64,000 bases of DNA, taken from positions 62,001-126,000 of the forward strand of contig BSBK01001305.1 of the NCBI GenBank assembly GCA_027943335.1, in the 5' to 3' direction. This document shows, piece by piece, positions 34,044-44,526 of this stretch. A program made the translations under genes and the position numbers. Each line of letters starts with the position of its first letter. The stretch's first letter is position 1. The notes under the pieces are model-generated. The model was not told the DNA's origin, did not search any database, and worked only from the letters and a program-made list of their open reading frames with translations. Origin of the DNA: Chamaecyparis obtusa (taxonomy: Eukaryota; Streptophyta; Pinopsida; Cupressales; Cupressaceae).

Positions 34044-35290
34044 TGTGATGTCCCAGAGTGGGTCCCTAACGGAAGGTGACGTAGGTCTGTCCGTGCGGTT
34101 TGTCGCTACCATGTGTTCGGGGTTCTCACCTGCGAGGCTGTCCTGGGGTTGCCCCCTTAACGCGGGGAGGTGTCGTTTACTATCAGTCCGGACTTTTGGT
34201 GCAACGGTTACTAACTTGGTATCAGAGTCGGAGGTCTCGAGGTCGAGACCCGTGGAGCGTGGTGGGCTGTGATGTCCCAGAGTGGGCCCCTAACGGAAGG
34301 TGACATAGGTTTGTCCGTGCGGTTTGTCGCTACCATGTGTTCGGGGTCCTCGCCTGCGAGGCTGTCTTGGGGTTGCCTCCTTAACGCGGGGAGGTGCTGT
34401 TTACTATCAATCCGGGCTTTTGGTGCAACAGTTACTAACTTGGTATCAGAGCCGGAGGTCTCGAGGTCAAGACTTGTGGAGCGTGGTGGGTTGTGATGTC
34501 CCAGAGTGGGCCCCTAACAGAAGGTGACATAGGTCTGTCCATTTGGTTTGTCCCTACCACGTGTCCGGGGTGCTCGCTTGCAAGGCTGTTCTGGGGTTGC
34601 CCCCTTAACGCGGGGAGGTGTCGTTTACTATCAGTCCGGGCTTTTGGTGCAACGGTTACTAACTTGGTATCAAAGCCGGAGGTCTCGAGGTCGAGACCCA
34701 CAGAGTGTGGTGGGCTGTGATGTCCCAAAGTGGGCCCCTAACGGAAGGTGATGTAGGTCTGTCCGTGCGGTTTGTCGCTACCACGTGTTCGGGGTCCTCG
34801 CCTGCGAGGCTGTCCTGGGGTTGCCCCCTTAACGCGGGGAGGTGCCGTTTACTATCAGTCCGGGCTTTTGGTGCAACGGTTACTAACTTGGTATCAGAGC
34901 CGGAGGTCTCGAGGTCGAGACCTGCAGAGCGTGGTGGGCTATGATGTCCCAAAGTGGGCCCCTAACGAAAGGTGACATAGGTTTGTCCGTGCGGTTTGTT
35001 GCTACCATGTGTTCGGGGTCCTTGCCTGCGAAGCTGTCCTGGGGTTGCCCCCTTAACGCAGGGAGGTGCCATTTACTATCAGTCCGGGCTTTTGGTGCAA
35101 TGGTTACTAACTCTATGATGTCCCAGAGTGGGCCCCTAACGGAAGGTGACGTAGGTCTGTCCGTGCGGTTTGTCCCTACCACGTGTCTAGGGTCCTCGCC
35201 TGCAAGGTTGTCCTGGGGTTGCCCCCTTAACGCGGGGAGGTGTCATTTACTATTAGTCTGGGCTTTTGGTGCAACGATTACTATCAGTTA
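34044..35290 (+). repeat. Direct half of array: six units
   Basis: Unit starts at 34044, 34268, 34492, 34716, 34940 and 35114. The first four are each exactly 224 bp and include the 51-bp spacer; the fifth is 174 bp and lacks it. Copies differ by scattered transitions, mostly at CpG. The right boundary near the centre of symmetry is approximate. Confidence 0.9.
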
Positions 35291-36078
35291 GTAACAGTTA
35301 GTAACCGTTGCACCAAAAGCCCGAATTGATAGTAAACGACACCTCCCTGCGTTAAGGGGGCAACCCCAGGACAACCTTGCAGGCAAGGACCCCGGACACG
35401 TGGTAGGGACAAACCGCATGGACAGACCTACGTCACCTTCCGTTAGGGGCCCACTCTGGGATAGTAACCGTTGCACCAAAAGCCCGCACTGATAGTAAAC
35501 GACACCTCCCCACGTTAAGGGGGCAACCCCAGGACAGCCTCGCAGGCGAGGACCCCGGACACGTGGTAAGGACAAACCGCACGGACAGACCTACGTCACC
35601 TTCCGTTAGGGGCCCACTCTGGGACATCACAGCCCACCACGCTCTGCGGGTCTCGACCTCGAGACCTCTAGCTCTGATACCAAGTTAGTAACCGTCGCAC
35701 CAAAAGCCCGAACTAATAGTAAACGACACCTCCCCGCGTTAAGGGGGCAACCCCAGGACAACCTCGCAAACGAGCACCCCGGACACATGGTAGGGACAAA
35801 CCGCATGGACAGACCTACATCACCTTCCGTTAGGGGCCCACTCTGGGACATCACAACCCACCACGCTCCGCAGGTCTCGACTTCGAGACCTCCGGCTCTG
35901 ATACCAAGTTAGTAACCATTGCACCAAAAGCCCGGACTGATAGTAAACGACACCTCCCTGCGTTAAGGGGGCAACCCCAGGACAGCCTCGCAAGCGAGCA
36001 CCCCAAACACGTGGTAGGACAAACCACACGGACAGACCTACATCACCTTCCGTTAGGGGCCCACTCTGGGACATCACA
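35291..36078 (-). repeat. Inverted half of array: four units
   Basis: Inverted units end at about 35461, then at 35631, 35855 and 36078 (spacing 170, 224 and 223 bp). The primer-site motif appears inverted (CTCTGATACCA) near 35675 and 35899. The first inverted unit is truncated at its outer end (CTCTGGG joined to ATAGTAACC). Confidence 0.9.
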
Positions 36079-39022
36079 AAGAATAAGCAATTGATGATTT
36101 TAACAAATAATGCTAGAAAGGGGCTAATAGTCTAGATGACCATTTTTATATGATTACATATAGCATAGATGGAAAACTCAAACTTGACAAAAACTCGCCA
36201 AGCCTTGAAAAAAAAACTCAGGAAAAAATCCGCCACTTTTTGGAAAAACTTGAGAACTCAAAAATAGCATAAAATTTAATTAAAAATGCATTTTTTTTGC
36301 AAAATTCTATGAGAAGATACATCCAATGAGTTAATTAATGAGAAAACAAAAGAAGCAAGCTAAGTTTAGATATATATAAATACATCATTACAAATTACAA
36401 TTACATCTTCCTCTTCCCAACTCTATGAGCAAATAAGGGAGAGGAACTAGAAGTAGAGGGCCTAGTCCTAGAAGTAGAACACTGCACTGAGCATAATTGT
36501 GCCTCCTCGCTCGATATCCCTGCTGATGTGTGTGGCTCTCTCTCCATCCTGGATGTATCTTCTGGCACTGGCACTGCTAATGACTCCTCGTCTAACTCCT
36601 CATCATCCTCCTCAATGCCATCCAATGTGAAACCAAATCCACCCCTCTCCTCCTCCATAGCCTACCTCTCCAAATCAGTGATGTCATCCTCTGTAAACAA
36701 TGGAGGTTGCTCCTGTGCTGTCCAATCAGAGTAAGGATCTATATTGTTCAAATCAATTGGACCAGCTGGTGCTTCCCGTGCTCTTCTCAAGCGCAACTTA
36801 AGATTGTATTGCACATAGACAAGGTCATTGAGGCATTTTGGGGCTAACTTGTTTCTTTTCTTTGTGTGGATGGACTCTAATAAGCTCCAATTGCGCTCAC
36901 AATGGGATGAGCTACAAGGCTGGCATAAGATTCTGAGAGCAAATTTCTTTAGATGTGGGGTATTTCCACCCCAACTTTGCCACCAAGCCTCTGCAAAATA
37001 AAATATTGAGAAGTTAGATAGAAAACAGACAAGCAAAACATTATTTATCTAATGGCAAAATTGCAAATGTTCTACTTTTACGTGGGGTTTGAGTGCCTCT
37101 TGCTCTCTTTGCCAACTCTGAAGAGAATAATTTACCTTTTGATTCCACATAGATTTGTTGTTCAGTCACAACAAGGTCTCTCTCAGCAACATCGGGTACC
37201 ATCCTCTGAATGCATATTGAGAGGCCCTCCGTGACCTCTCCATTAGGATCTGAAAAGGAATCATCATATCTAAAACAAAAACAAAGTGAAACCAAGTCTT
37301 AGTACACAACCTACAAAAACAAAGTGAAATCAAGTCTTAGTAAAATCTGAATAAGAATCACCGTACCTGAAACGAGGGTTGAGGAAGTACCTTGCTGCAT
37401 GAATGGGTTGGTGGAGCTGATTGTTCCACCTCCTATCAACAATTTCCCAAATGGGATCATATTTGAGTCTATCCCTCTTGTAGTAATTTTTATAGACTCT
37501 TTGGCTCTATCCATGGCCTCATAAAGACACCCCATTGGGGTTTGATCCCCATCAACCAAGCGCATAACTCTAACCAGGGGCTCAAACACTTGCAATTGAA
37601 ATTTGAAAAATACAAATTAGTAATGAGAGACTTGAATCAAGAATAATAAAAAATTAAAGTTTTGATTCTTGAAGTTATCTTCACAATCTCAGAAGCCTTG
37701 TCCATAAAATTTTGATCAAAGACTATGCGCGCAACAGCTTCTCCGTTAGGCTTCTTTGAATAAGCTAAGTCAAGCCATGGTTGACTCACAAACATTTGTT
37801 TCAAAGAAGTCAATGTACCAATAATACTTTGCAACATCAAGAAAACCGTTGCAAACCTTGTGACTACGGGTCTCACCAAATCTTTCCCTTTAGTGTATTG
37901 TCTCATCAAATTTAGAACCCAAGGGTGATTGTAGATATATTTTGTGACCCGCCTTGCATCTTCCACAATTGGAGTCACCCAATCAAGTTTTCCTATGTCC
38001 TCCAAAAGAAGGTCAAGGACATGTGCTACGCAAGGTGTCCAAAAAAGAGTGGGGTGATTGTCTTGGAGGATTCTACTTGACATATTAGTAAAAATTCAAT
38101 AATTAATTTCCAATTTCCATATTTTACCTAAAAACTAAATTAAATATCACTTATTAATATTTAATGATAATCATGTGCAACATAAATATTAAAATTACCT
38201 GCTGCCACATATTGTACTGTATTATCTGTGATGATTTGCACCACATTCTCTACTCCCACCTCCATGACAACATTCTCCAACATTAATGCCAATGTTTGTG
38301 CATTTGTCACTTTGTTGGGGGCATCAACCGATTTCCAAAACACCACATCATCCTTGCAAGCAACCAATAAATTAATAATGGTTTGGTTTTTTCCATTTGT
38401 CCACCCATCAGAAAGAATGGTGCAGCCATATTTACTCCACCCATTTTTTTGATCCTACACCACTAGTCTTGCCCTATCAACTGCTTTTACAGGCAACCTA
38501 CAAAATCAAAGTGAAATCAAGTCTTATTACTCAATTTTGATTTAATAAACAAGAAATAACAATTAAAATTTCAAAATGAAACCAAGTGGATTCCGATTAT
38601 TTACTTACCTCCCACTCAAATCCTTGCGAGAAGGGGCCTTGTACCCTTTTCCCGAAACTGTCATCGCGGTCACCAAGTTGAGCCAATAGGGGCTCTCAGC
38701 CACACGCAATGGGAGATTGTTGAAATACCAAAAATCAACACATGCAATATTAGTTTTCTCATGTGCCTCCTTGTTCCATCTAGTGGCCTCTAATGATGGT
38801 TGTGCACCAGGTGTATTCCCAGGCACAAAATAATTGCCTATTCCTAATGCTGAGGGTGGTGAAGAACTAGGCACTCTACTAGAGGAAGCAGAAGCGATAA
38901 AAGAGGAGACACTCTATTTGCGGATGCGTGGGCCACGAAGAGAACCCACTATGCTCTCAAGTGCTGCTTCTTCTTCTTGAATGTCAATAGGAGCACCTTG
39001 AGTTTTAGCTATGGCTGCCCTT

Positions 39023-39597
39023 TGTTGTGATAATAGGATCGATAGTATTTAAGTATTCTCATGCTGAAGTAAATATTGTCGAATGAGATCAGTCACCACG
39101 TTATCGTGACCATGATAATAGTTGCGGAATTATTACATATAGTGACTTGTATCTATCACGATATGTATGTGTATCGTGACTATGAAAACAGTCACGATAC
39201 ACATACATACCGTAGCTTACCTTCTATTGTGAATACTAGTCACGATATGTATATGTATCGTGACTGCAGTCATGATACATATACATATCGTAACCTATCA
39301 CCAAAGATGATAATCACGATAATACCATGGATTATATGTTAAATGTTAAAATAGTAAAACGTTATCATTATTAAGTCATTTGGTAAATGATTATCATTGT
39401 GAAACGGCATGACCCTATGTGACTGTCCAGTTACGTACGGTCATGTCCTTTCACAATTATAATCATTCACTCTTGTATTTATACAAGATCATATTGCTGT
39501 TTAGAAATCAATCACAATGGCAATTATCTATTACAGCAGAAGTACGATTATAAAGAGCATTACATTTCTTCTCTGTTCTAATCTATATTCCTTAACA
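39023..39597 (+). repeat. 5' LTR of copia 39023-44526
   Basis: 575 bp. It contains a 50-bp near-perfect palindrome (39242-39291, 24 of 25 pairs) and a second hairpin with perfect 19-bp arms (39163-39181 and 39190-39208, 8-base loop), built on TATCGTGACT/AGTCACGATA. Confidence 0.92.
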
Positions 39598-39711
39598 TGG
39601 TATCAAAGCAAGGTTATTAAAGAAGATATTATTTTTATTTTTTTGATATTTCATATAAACATAATAAAAAAAATAAAATTATATTTGTGCTTATTATAAT
39701 ATCAAGAAGAA

Positions 39712-42700
39712 ATGGCTCACGGTATGAGAATGGAAGATAGACTTGAGGGTGCATCCAACTTTATATCTTGGAAAACTAGAATTACTTCTCTTCTTCTAGA
39801 ACTCAAATTGGAGGACTATATAGAGAAAGAACCAAAAATACCTGAAGATGAAGTAGAAAAATCCATTTGGAAAAGGCGAAATAATAAAGCTAGGAAGTTA
39901 ATTATTGACTCTGTCAAAGACTCTATACTTCCTAGCATTTCAAGATTAACCACTGCCTTTGAAACATTCAAAACCATTCAAGATACATTTGAAATCAATA
40001 ATGCTAGTACATTATTGACTCTGAAACAACAACTTATGAATATGAAAATGAACAAAGGGGAAACAATCACCTCTTACTTTCTGAGAATTTCAGAATTAAG
40101 GGATCAACTCCTTACTATTGGAAATAATATGGATGATCTGGAACTATCCTTAATTGCTCTAAGAGGATTGCCTCTCTTGGGAATCATTCATTCAGTGCAT
40201 AAGTGCAAGACCTCCATTACCAAAATTTGAACAACTAAAAAATGATTGCACTCAAGAAGAATCGAGATTAATCTCAAGAGGAATAGGACCCAACAAAGAA
40301 AGTGAAGTTCTGGCACTCCACACGTCTAACAAAAAGAAAATTTTTTTCAAAAGGAAGAGGAGTACTAAAACCTTCAATAAAAAGGACCTTTCAAAAGTAC
40401 AATGCTACAAGTGTGAGAAATATGGACATATTCACAAATATTGTCCAGAAAGGAAGAAAATTCAAGTTGCACTAGCTGAAGTCAAAGAAATGGAAAACCC
40501 ACTCTTCTTCCTAGCCTTGTCAAGTGAACTGAATTCAAATAAAAGTACTTGGATAATTGGTAGTGGAGCCTCCAGACATATCATTGGATTCAAGAATCAA
40601 TTCGAAACCTTTAAAGGAAACTCTTTGGAAGAAGTTACAATTGGTGACAACTCTACTTATCCTGTGAAAGGAATTGGGACCTGTTCAATCAAGGTAAGAG
40701 GAGTAACCTTACAGTTAAAAGAAGTACTATATGTACCTGGAATAAAAAGAAACTTAATCTCCATATCAAGACTAGTTGATCAAGGATATAGAGTCACATT
40801 TAATGAAGATAAAGTTCTTCTTTGGACTAAAAATTCAAATATCAAGAATGCCATCACTATAGGATTTAGGGAAGGCAGTCTATATAAATTATGTGGTGAA
40901 CAAAAAATTGCCTTAAGCCATGAAGTTCAAAACAATAATGAGATATGGCACAAAAGGTTAGGCCATATTAGATATAGTGCTCTTCCAACCCTAAAAAGAA
41001 TCACCTCAGGGATACCTCATCTTAAATCTGAACACTCAGGTATATGCAAAGGTTGTGCCTTAGGAAAAAATATAAAAGGGTCCTTCTCGACAAGTGAACA
41101 CAAATCTAAAAATGTATTAGAACTTATTCACACAGATCTATGTGGTCCTATGTCAACACACTCCCTGTCAGGTGCCTTATACTATGTCATCTTTGTTGAT
41201 GACTACTCTAGAAGAACTTGGATATACTTCCTAAAACTAAAAGAATCCAATGAAGTTCTATCTAAGTTCAAAGAATACAAAGCTCTAGTTGAAAATCAAA
41301 CTGGCAAGAAAATAAAAACCCTAAGGTCTGACAATGGAGGTGAATATACTTTTGATAGTTTTAAAGAATTCTGCAAATCTGTTGGGATTAAGAGGGAGTA
41401 TACTGTACCATATAATCCTCAACAGAATGGAGTAGCGGAAAGAAATAATAGAACCATTATTGAAGCAGCAAAAGCCATGATGCATGACCAAAACATTCAC
41501 ATCTCCTTCTGGGCTGAAGCTGCAAACACAACAATATACATACAAAATAGGTGTCCTCATGCTATCCTAGAAAATACTACACCAGAAGAAGTATTTACAG
41601 GGAACAAACCAAACTTAAGTCATCTAAAAGTGTTTGGTTGTTCTGTTTACATTCATGTTCCAAAAGAATAGAGAACTAAACTAGAACCCTCTGGGAAGAA
41701 GGGTATATTCATAGGATATAGTGAGGACACTAAGGGATATCGAATCTATATCCCTGGCCAGAGATTAGTAGAAATTAGCAGAGATGTAAAGTTTGAAGAA
41801 AACTTCATATCCACAGATACTGAGGATGATTCCATAATAGATCTAGATAGAGATCTTACAATTGAGAATGAGAGGGAGAATAATACAATAGATTTAGAAT
41901 CTACATCTTCAAATGTTGAGCCCACACCTTCAAATATTGAACCTACATGTCCAAATGTTGAGAATAATGGAATATCAAATAACACCAAGAGACCTTTATG
42001 GGCAAGAAAGATGTTTGAAGAAAATAATGTAGATCCAGATCAAATATTCAGAGAAAACAAAAGAACAAGAACATAAAAATGTTATACTGCCCTTCTAACT
42101 GAGCTTATAGAATCCGAACCTGACAGTGTTGAAAAAGCATTGACAAAACAAGCTTGGAGAGAAGCCATGATTGAAGAGTATCAGTCCATTATGAAAAATG
42201 ATGTTTGGAACATTGTGCCCAGACCCAAAGACAAATCAGTTGTCTCTTCAAAATGGTTATTCAAAATCAAATATGCTTCAGATGGCAGCATTGAAAAACA
42301 CGAAGCCCGGTTTGTTGCCAAAGGATTCTCACAAAAGGCTGCGATTGACTATGAAGAAACCTTTGCTCCCGTAGCTCGATACACCTCTATAAGAACCATT
42401 CTTGCAATCGCAGCATCTAAAGGATGGAAAGTACACCGAATGGAACATAGCAGACCCTAACATCTACTTCAAGGTATTAAATGGTGATATGATAATTCTA
42501 GTTTTTTATGTTGATGACTTGCTTATAACAGGAGAAGATCACTTGATTGCAAAATGCAAACACGACCTAGTAGCTGAGTTTGATATGAAGGATATGGGCC
42601 TACTACACTACTTTCTAGGTCTAGAAATTTGGCAAAAGGAAGATCACATTTTCTTAAATCAGGAAAAGTATACCATTGACATCCTAACCAGATTTGGAAT

Positions 42701-43449
42701 GATGGATTGTAAACCGTTGGCTACCCCAATGGAAACAAATCTACACAAGCTAAAAAGTGAAGCAAAAGATTTTGAACCTACAGATCCCTCACCATACAGA
42801 CAAATTGTTGGATCTCTCATGTATCTGGTAAACACACGTCTTGATATCTGTTATGCAACAAATGTACTAAGTCACTTCATGTGTGAACCTAAGCAAATTC
42901 ACTTAATGGTTGCTAAACACATTGAGATATTTACGAGGGACTATTAGACTTGGTTTTAAATATGAAAAAGTTGAAATCCAACTTCAAGGTTACTCAGATT
43001 CAGATTGGGCAAGCAGCTCCTCAAATCGCAAGAGTACCACAGGATGTTGCTTCAATTTAGGATCAGCAATGATATCTTGGTTCAGGAGGAAACAGTCGGC
43101 TGTTGCTCAGAGTTCCACTGAAGCAGAATACATGGCTGCCTCTATGGGAGCTCGAGAAGCAGTTTGGTTAAGGAAGCTATTATTTGATCTCTTTGGAAAT
43201 CCCTTGAAACCTACCATTATTCATTGTGATAATCAAAGCTGCATCAAACTCTCAGTGAATCCAATCTTCCATAATCTATCAAAACATATAGAGATTCCGT
43301 ACCACTACATAAGAGACATGGTTGATAGGAACATCATCAAACTGGTTTATATTAGCACTGAAGAACAAAATGCTGACATCTTTACCAAACCTCTTGCAAA
43401 ATTAAAGATAGATTATTTCAGGAGAAAAATTGATATGACTAAACTTTAA
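39712..43449 (+). pseudogene. Copia gag-pol polyprotein, broken
   Basis: Gag begins at ATG 39712 (MAHGMRMEDRLEG). A frameshift near 40170 precedes an intact zinc knuckle CYKCEKYGHIHKYC (40402-40443). The protease motif is GSG instead of DSG (40558-40566). Integrase shows HTDLCGP, LRSDNGGEY and QNGVAERNNRT. RT begins KWLFKIKYASDG (42250) and reaches KGWKVH, then jumps to ADPNIYF: the middle of RT is deleted near 42440, though the later YVDDLLITG (about 42507-42533) remains. RNase H has YSDSDWAS, TEAEYMAA and ADIFTKPLAK. In-frame stops occur at about 41669 and 42074, and a frameshift near 42920. Confidence 0.92.
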
Positions 43450-43867
43450 AACTTGTTGGAATGTAATTCCTACTTTTGTACTTTATATTCATGAATATAT
43501 AAATAAAGTTATATTGAAACATTTCATTTGTGTTCAAAGAAGATGACGATCCTCTGTGTAAATAATTGAGGTTATTATTTCAAGGTGACGATCTTGATAA
43601 TAGTTACCAAGCTTCAAGATTGACACCCGAAAAGGGTTGTCCTGGACTGTGCCGGATATCTTGATGCTAATGTTATTACTGGATTGTGTAATAACTACTG
43701 TATCATGGTTGACACCCTAACAGGGTTGTCTTGGATTGTGTCGGATATCATGATACCAAAATAATGAGTATTAATCATGGTTAAAGACTTCTTTATGTTG
43801 TCCCGAATGTGTCGGTAATCATGACGTACTATTGCATTGGAAGACACAACTTAAATCCTCTCTCACT
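43450..43867 (+). repeat. 3' untranslated region of copia with three spaced repeats
   Basis: Between the RNase H stop and the polypurine tract are three diverged copies of GGGTTGTCCTGGA...GTGTCGGATATC-type sequence (about 43620-43665, 43710-43755 and 43785-43825). No open frame accompanies them. Confidence 0.55.
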
Positions 43868-43876
43868 AAGAGGGAG

Positions 43877-44526
43877 TGTTGTGATAATAGCATCGATAGT
43901 ATTTAAGTATTCTCATGTTAAAGTAAATACTGTCGAATGAGATCAGTCACCACATTATCGTGACCATGATAACAGTTGTGGAATTATTACATACAATGAC
44001 TTGTATCTATCATGATACGTATGTGTATCGTGACTGTGAAAACAGTCACGATACACATACATACTGTAAGTTACCTTCTATTGTGAATACCAGTCACGAT
44101 ATGTATATGTATCGTGACTGTAGTCACGATACATATACATATTGTGACCTATCACCAAAGATGATAATCACGATAATACTGTGGATTATATGTTGTAGTC
44201 ACGATACATATACATATCGTGACCTATCACCAAAGATGATAATCACGATAATACCGTGGATTATATGTTAAATGTTAAAATAGTAAAACGGTATCCTTAT
44301 TAAGTCATTTGGTAAACGATTATCATTGTGAAACGACATGACCCTATGTGACTGTCTAGTCACATACAATCATGTCCTTTCACAATTATAACCGTTCACT
44401 CTTGTATTTATACAAGATCATATTGCTGTTTAGAAATCAATCACAGTGGCAATTATCTATTACAGCAGAAGTATGATTATAAAGAGCATTACATTTCTTC
44501 TCTATTCTGATCTATATTCCTTAACA
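43877..44526 (+). repeat. 3' LTR of copia 39023-44526, with tandem duplication
   Basis: 650 bp. The 75-bp segment 44121-44195 is repeated at 44196-44270; it includes one arm of the palindrome. The 5' LTR has only one copy, so the duplication arose after or during integration of this copy. Confidence 0.92.

Larger units (their letters stand above)
34044..36078. mobile_element. Inverted array of miniature LTR-like units (TRIM-like), with 5-bp target duplication
   Basis: The insertion starts TGTGATGTCCC and ends GGGACATCACA, the exact inverse. AAGAA is duplicated at 34039-34043 and 36079-36083, and the uninterrupted sister LTR shows a single AAGAAT at this site. Inside are six direct units followed by four inverted units of a 172-224 bp repeat. 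Each full unit is a roughly 173-bp LTR-like part beginning TGTGATGTCCC and a 51-bp spacer beginning TGGTATCAGAGCC, a canonical initiator tRNA-Met primer site. This is the anatomy of a TRIM, multiplied. It encodes no protein; the open frames across it are by-products of the repeat. Confidence 0.85.
28539..36158 (-). mobile_element. RT-less LTR retrotransposon, minus orientation, inserted at the hAT target duplication
   Basis: LTRs at 28539-29452 and 33205-36158 (the second enlarged by a 2-kb insertion) begin TGTACACACT and end GATTACA. TATAG is duplicated at 28534-28538 and 36159-36163. On the minus strand TGGCACCCACCGTGGGG (rc of 33184-33200) is a primer site of the kind common in plant Ty3/gypsy elements, and AAAGAGGGGCAAA (rc of 29453-29465) is the polypurine tract. 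The 3.75-kb interior has no recognisable gag or pol, so the element is non-autonomous. The LTRs are very similar by eye, so the insertion is young relative to the hAT. Confidence 0.9.
33205..36158 (-). repeat. 5' LTR (minus orientation), interrupted by the miniature-LTR array
   Basis: Matches the other LTR over 33205-34043 and 36084-36158. The 2,035-bp insertion at 34044-36078 and its AAGAA duplication account for the extra length. The TATA box copy is the rc of 33701-33709. Confidence 0.9.
39023..44526 (+). mobile_element. Ty1/copia retrotransposon inside the hAT transposase gene
   Basis: LTRs at 39023-39597 (575 bp) and 43877-44526 (650 bp) begin TGTTGTGATAATAG and end CCTTAACA. CCTT is present flush on both sides (39019-39022 and 44527-44530), a 4-bp match; the usual fifth base differs. 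TGGTATCAAAGC (39598-39609) is the primer site and AAGAGGGAG (43868-43876) the polypurine tract. Removing the element rejoins the transposase exon in frame. The two LTRs differ mainly by a 75-bp tandem duplication in the 3' copy. Confidence 0.93.

Noticed and set aside
34216..34267. A tRNA gene in the miniature-LTR spacer
   Set aside because: The spacer has a primer site and fragments resembling initiator tRNA-Met, but no contiguous cloverleaf with A and B boxes.
34033..36077. Many overlapping 65-116 residue open frames on both strands
   Set aside because: They recur once per 224-bp repeat unit in several frames and reflect CpG-rich repeat sequence, not genes.
34044..36078. CRISPR array or satellite DNA
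   Set aside because: Units are 224 bp, contain LTR start and primer-site motifs, change orientation in the middle and are bounded by a 5-bp target duplication.
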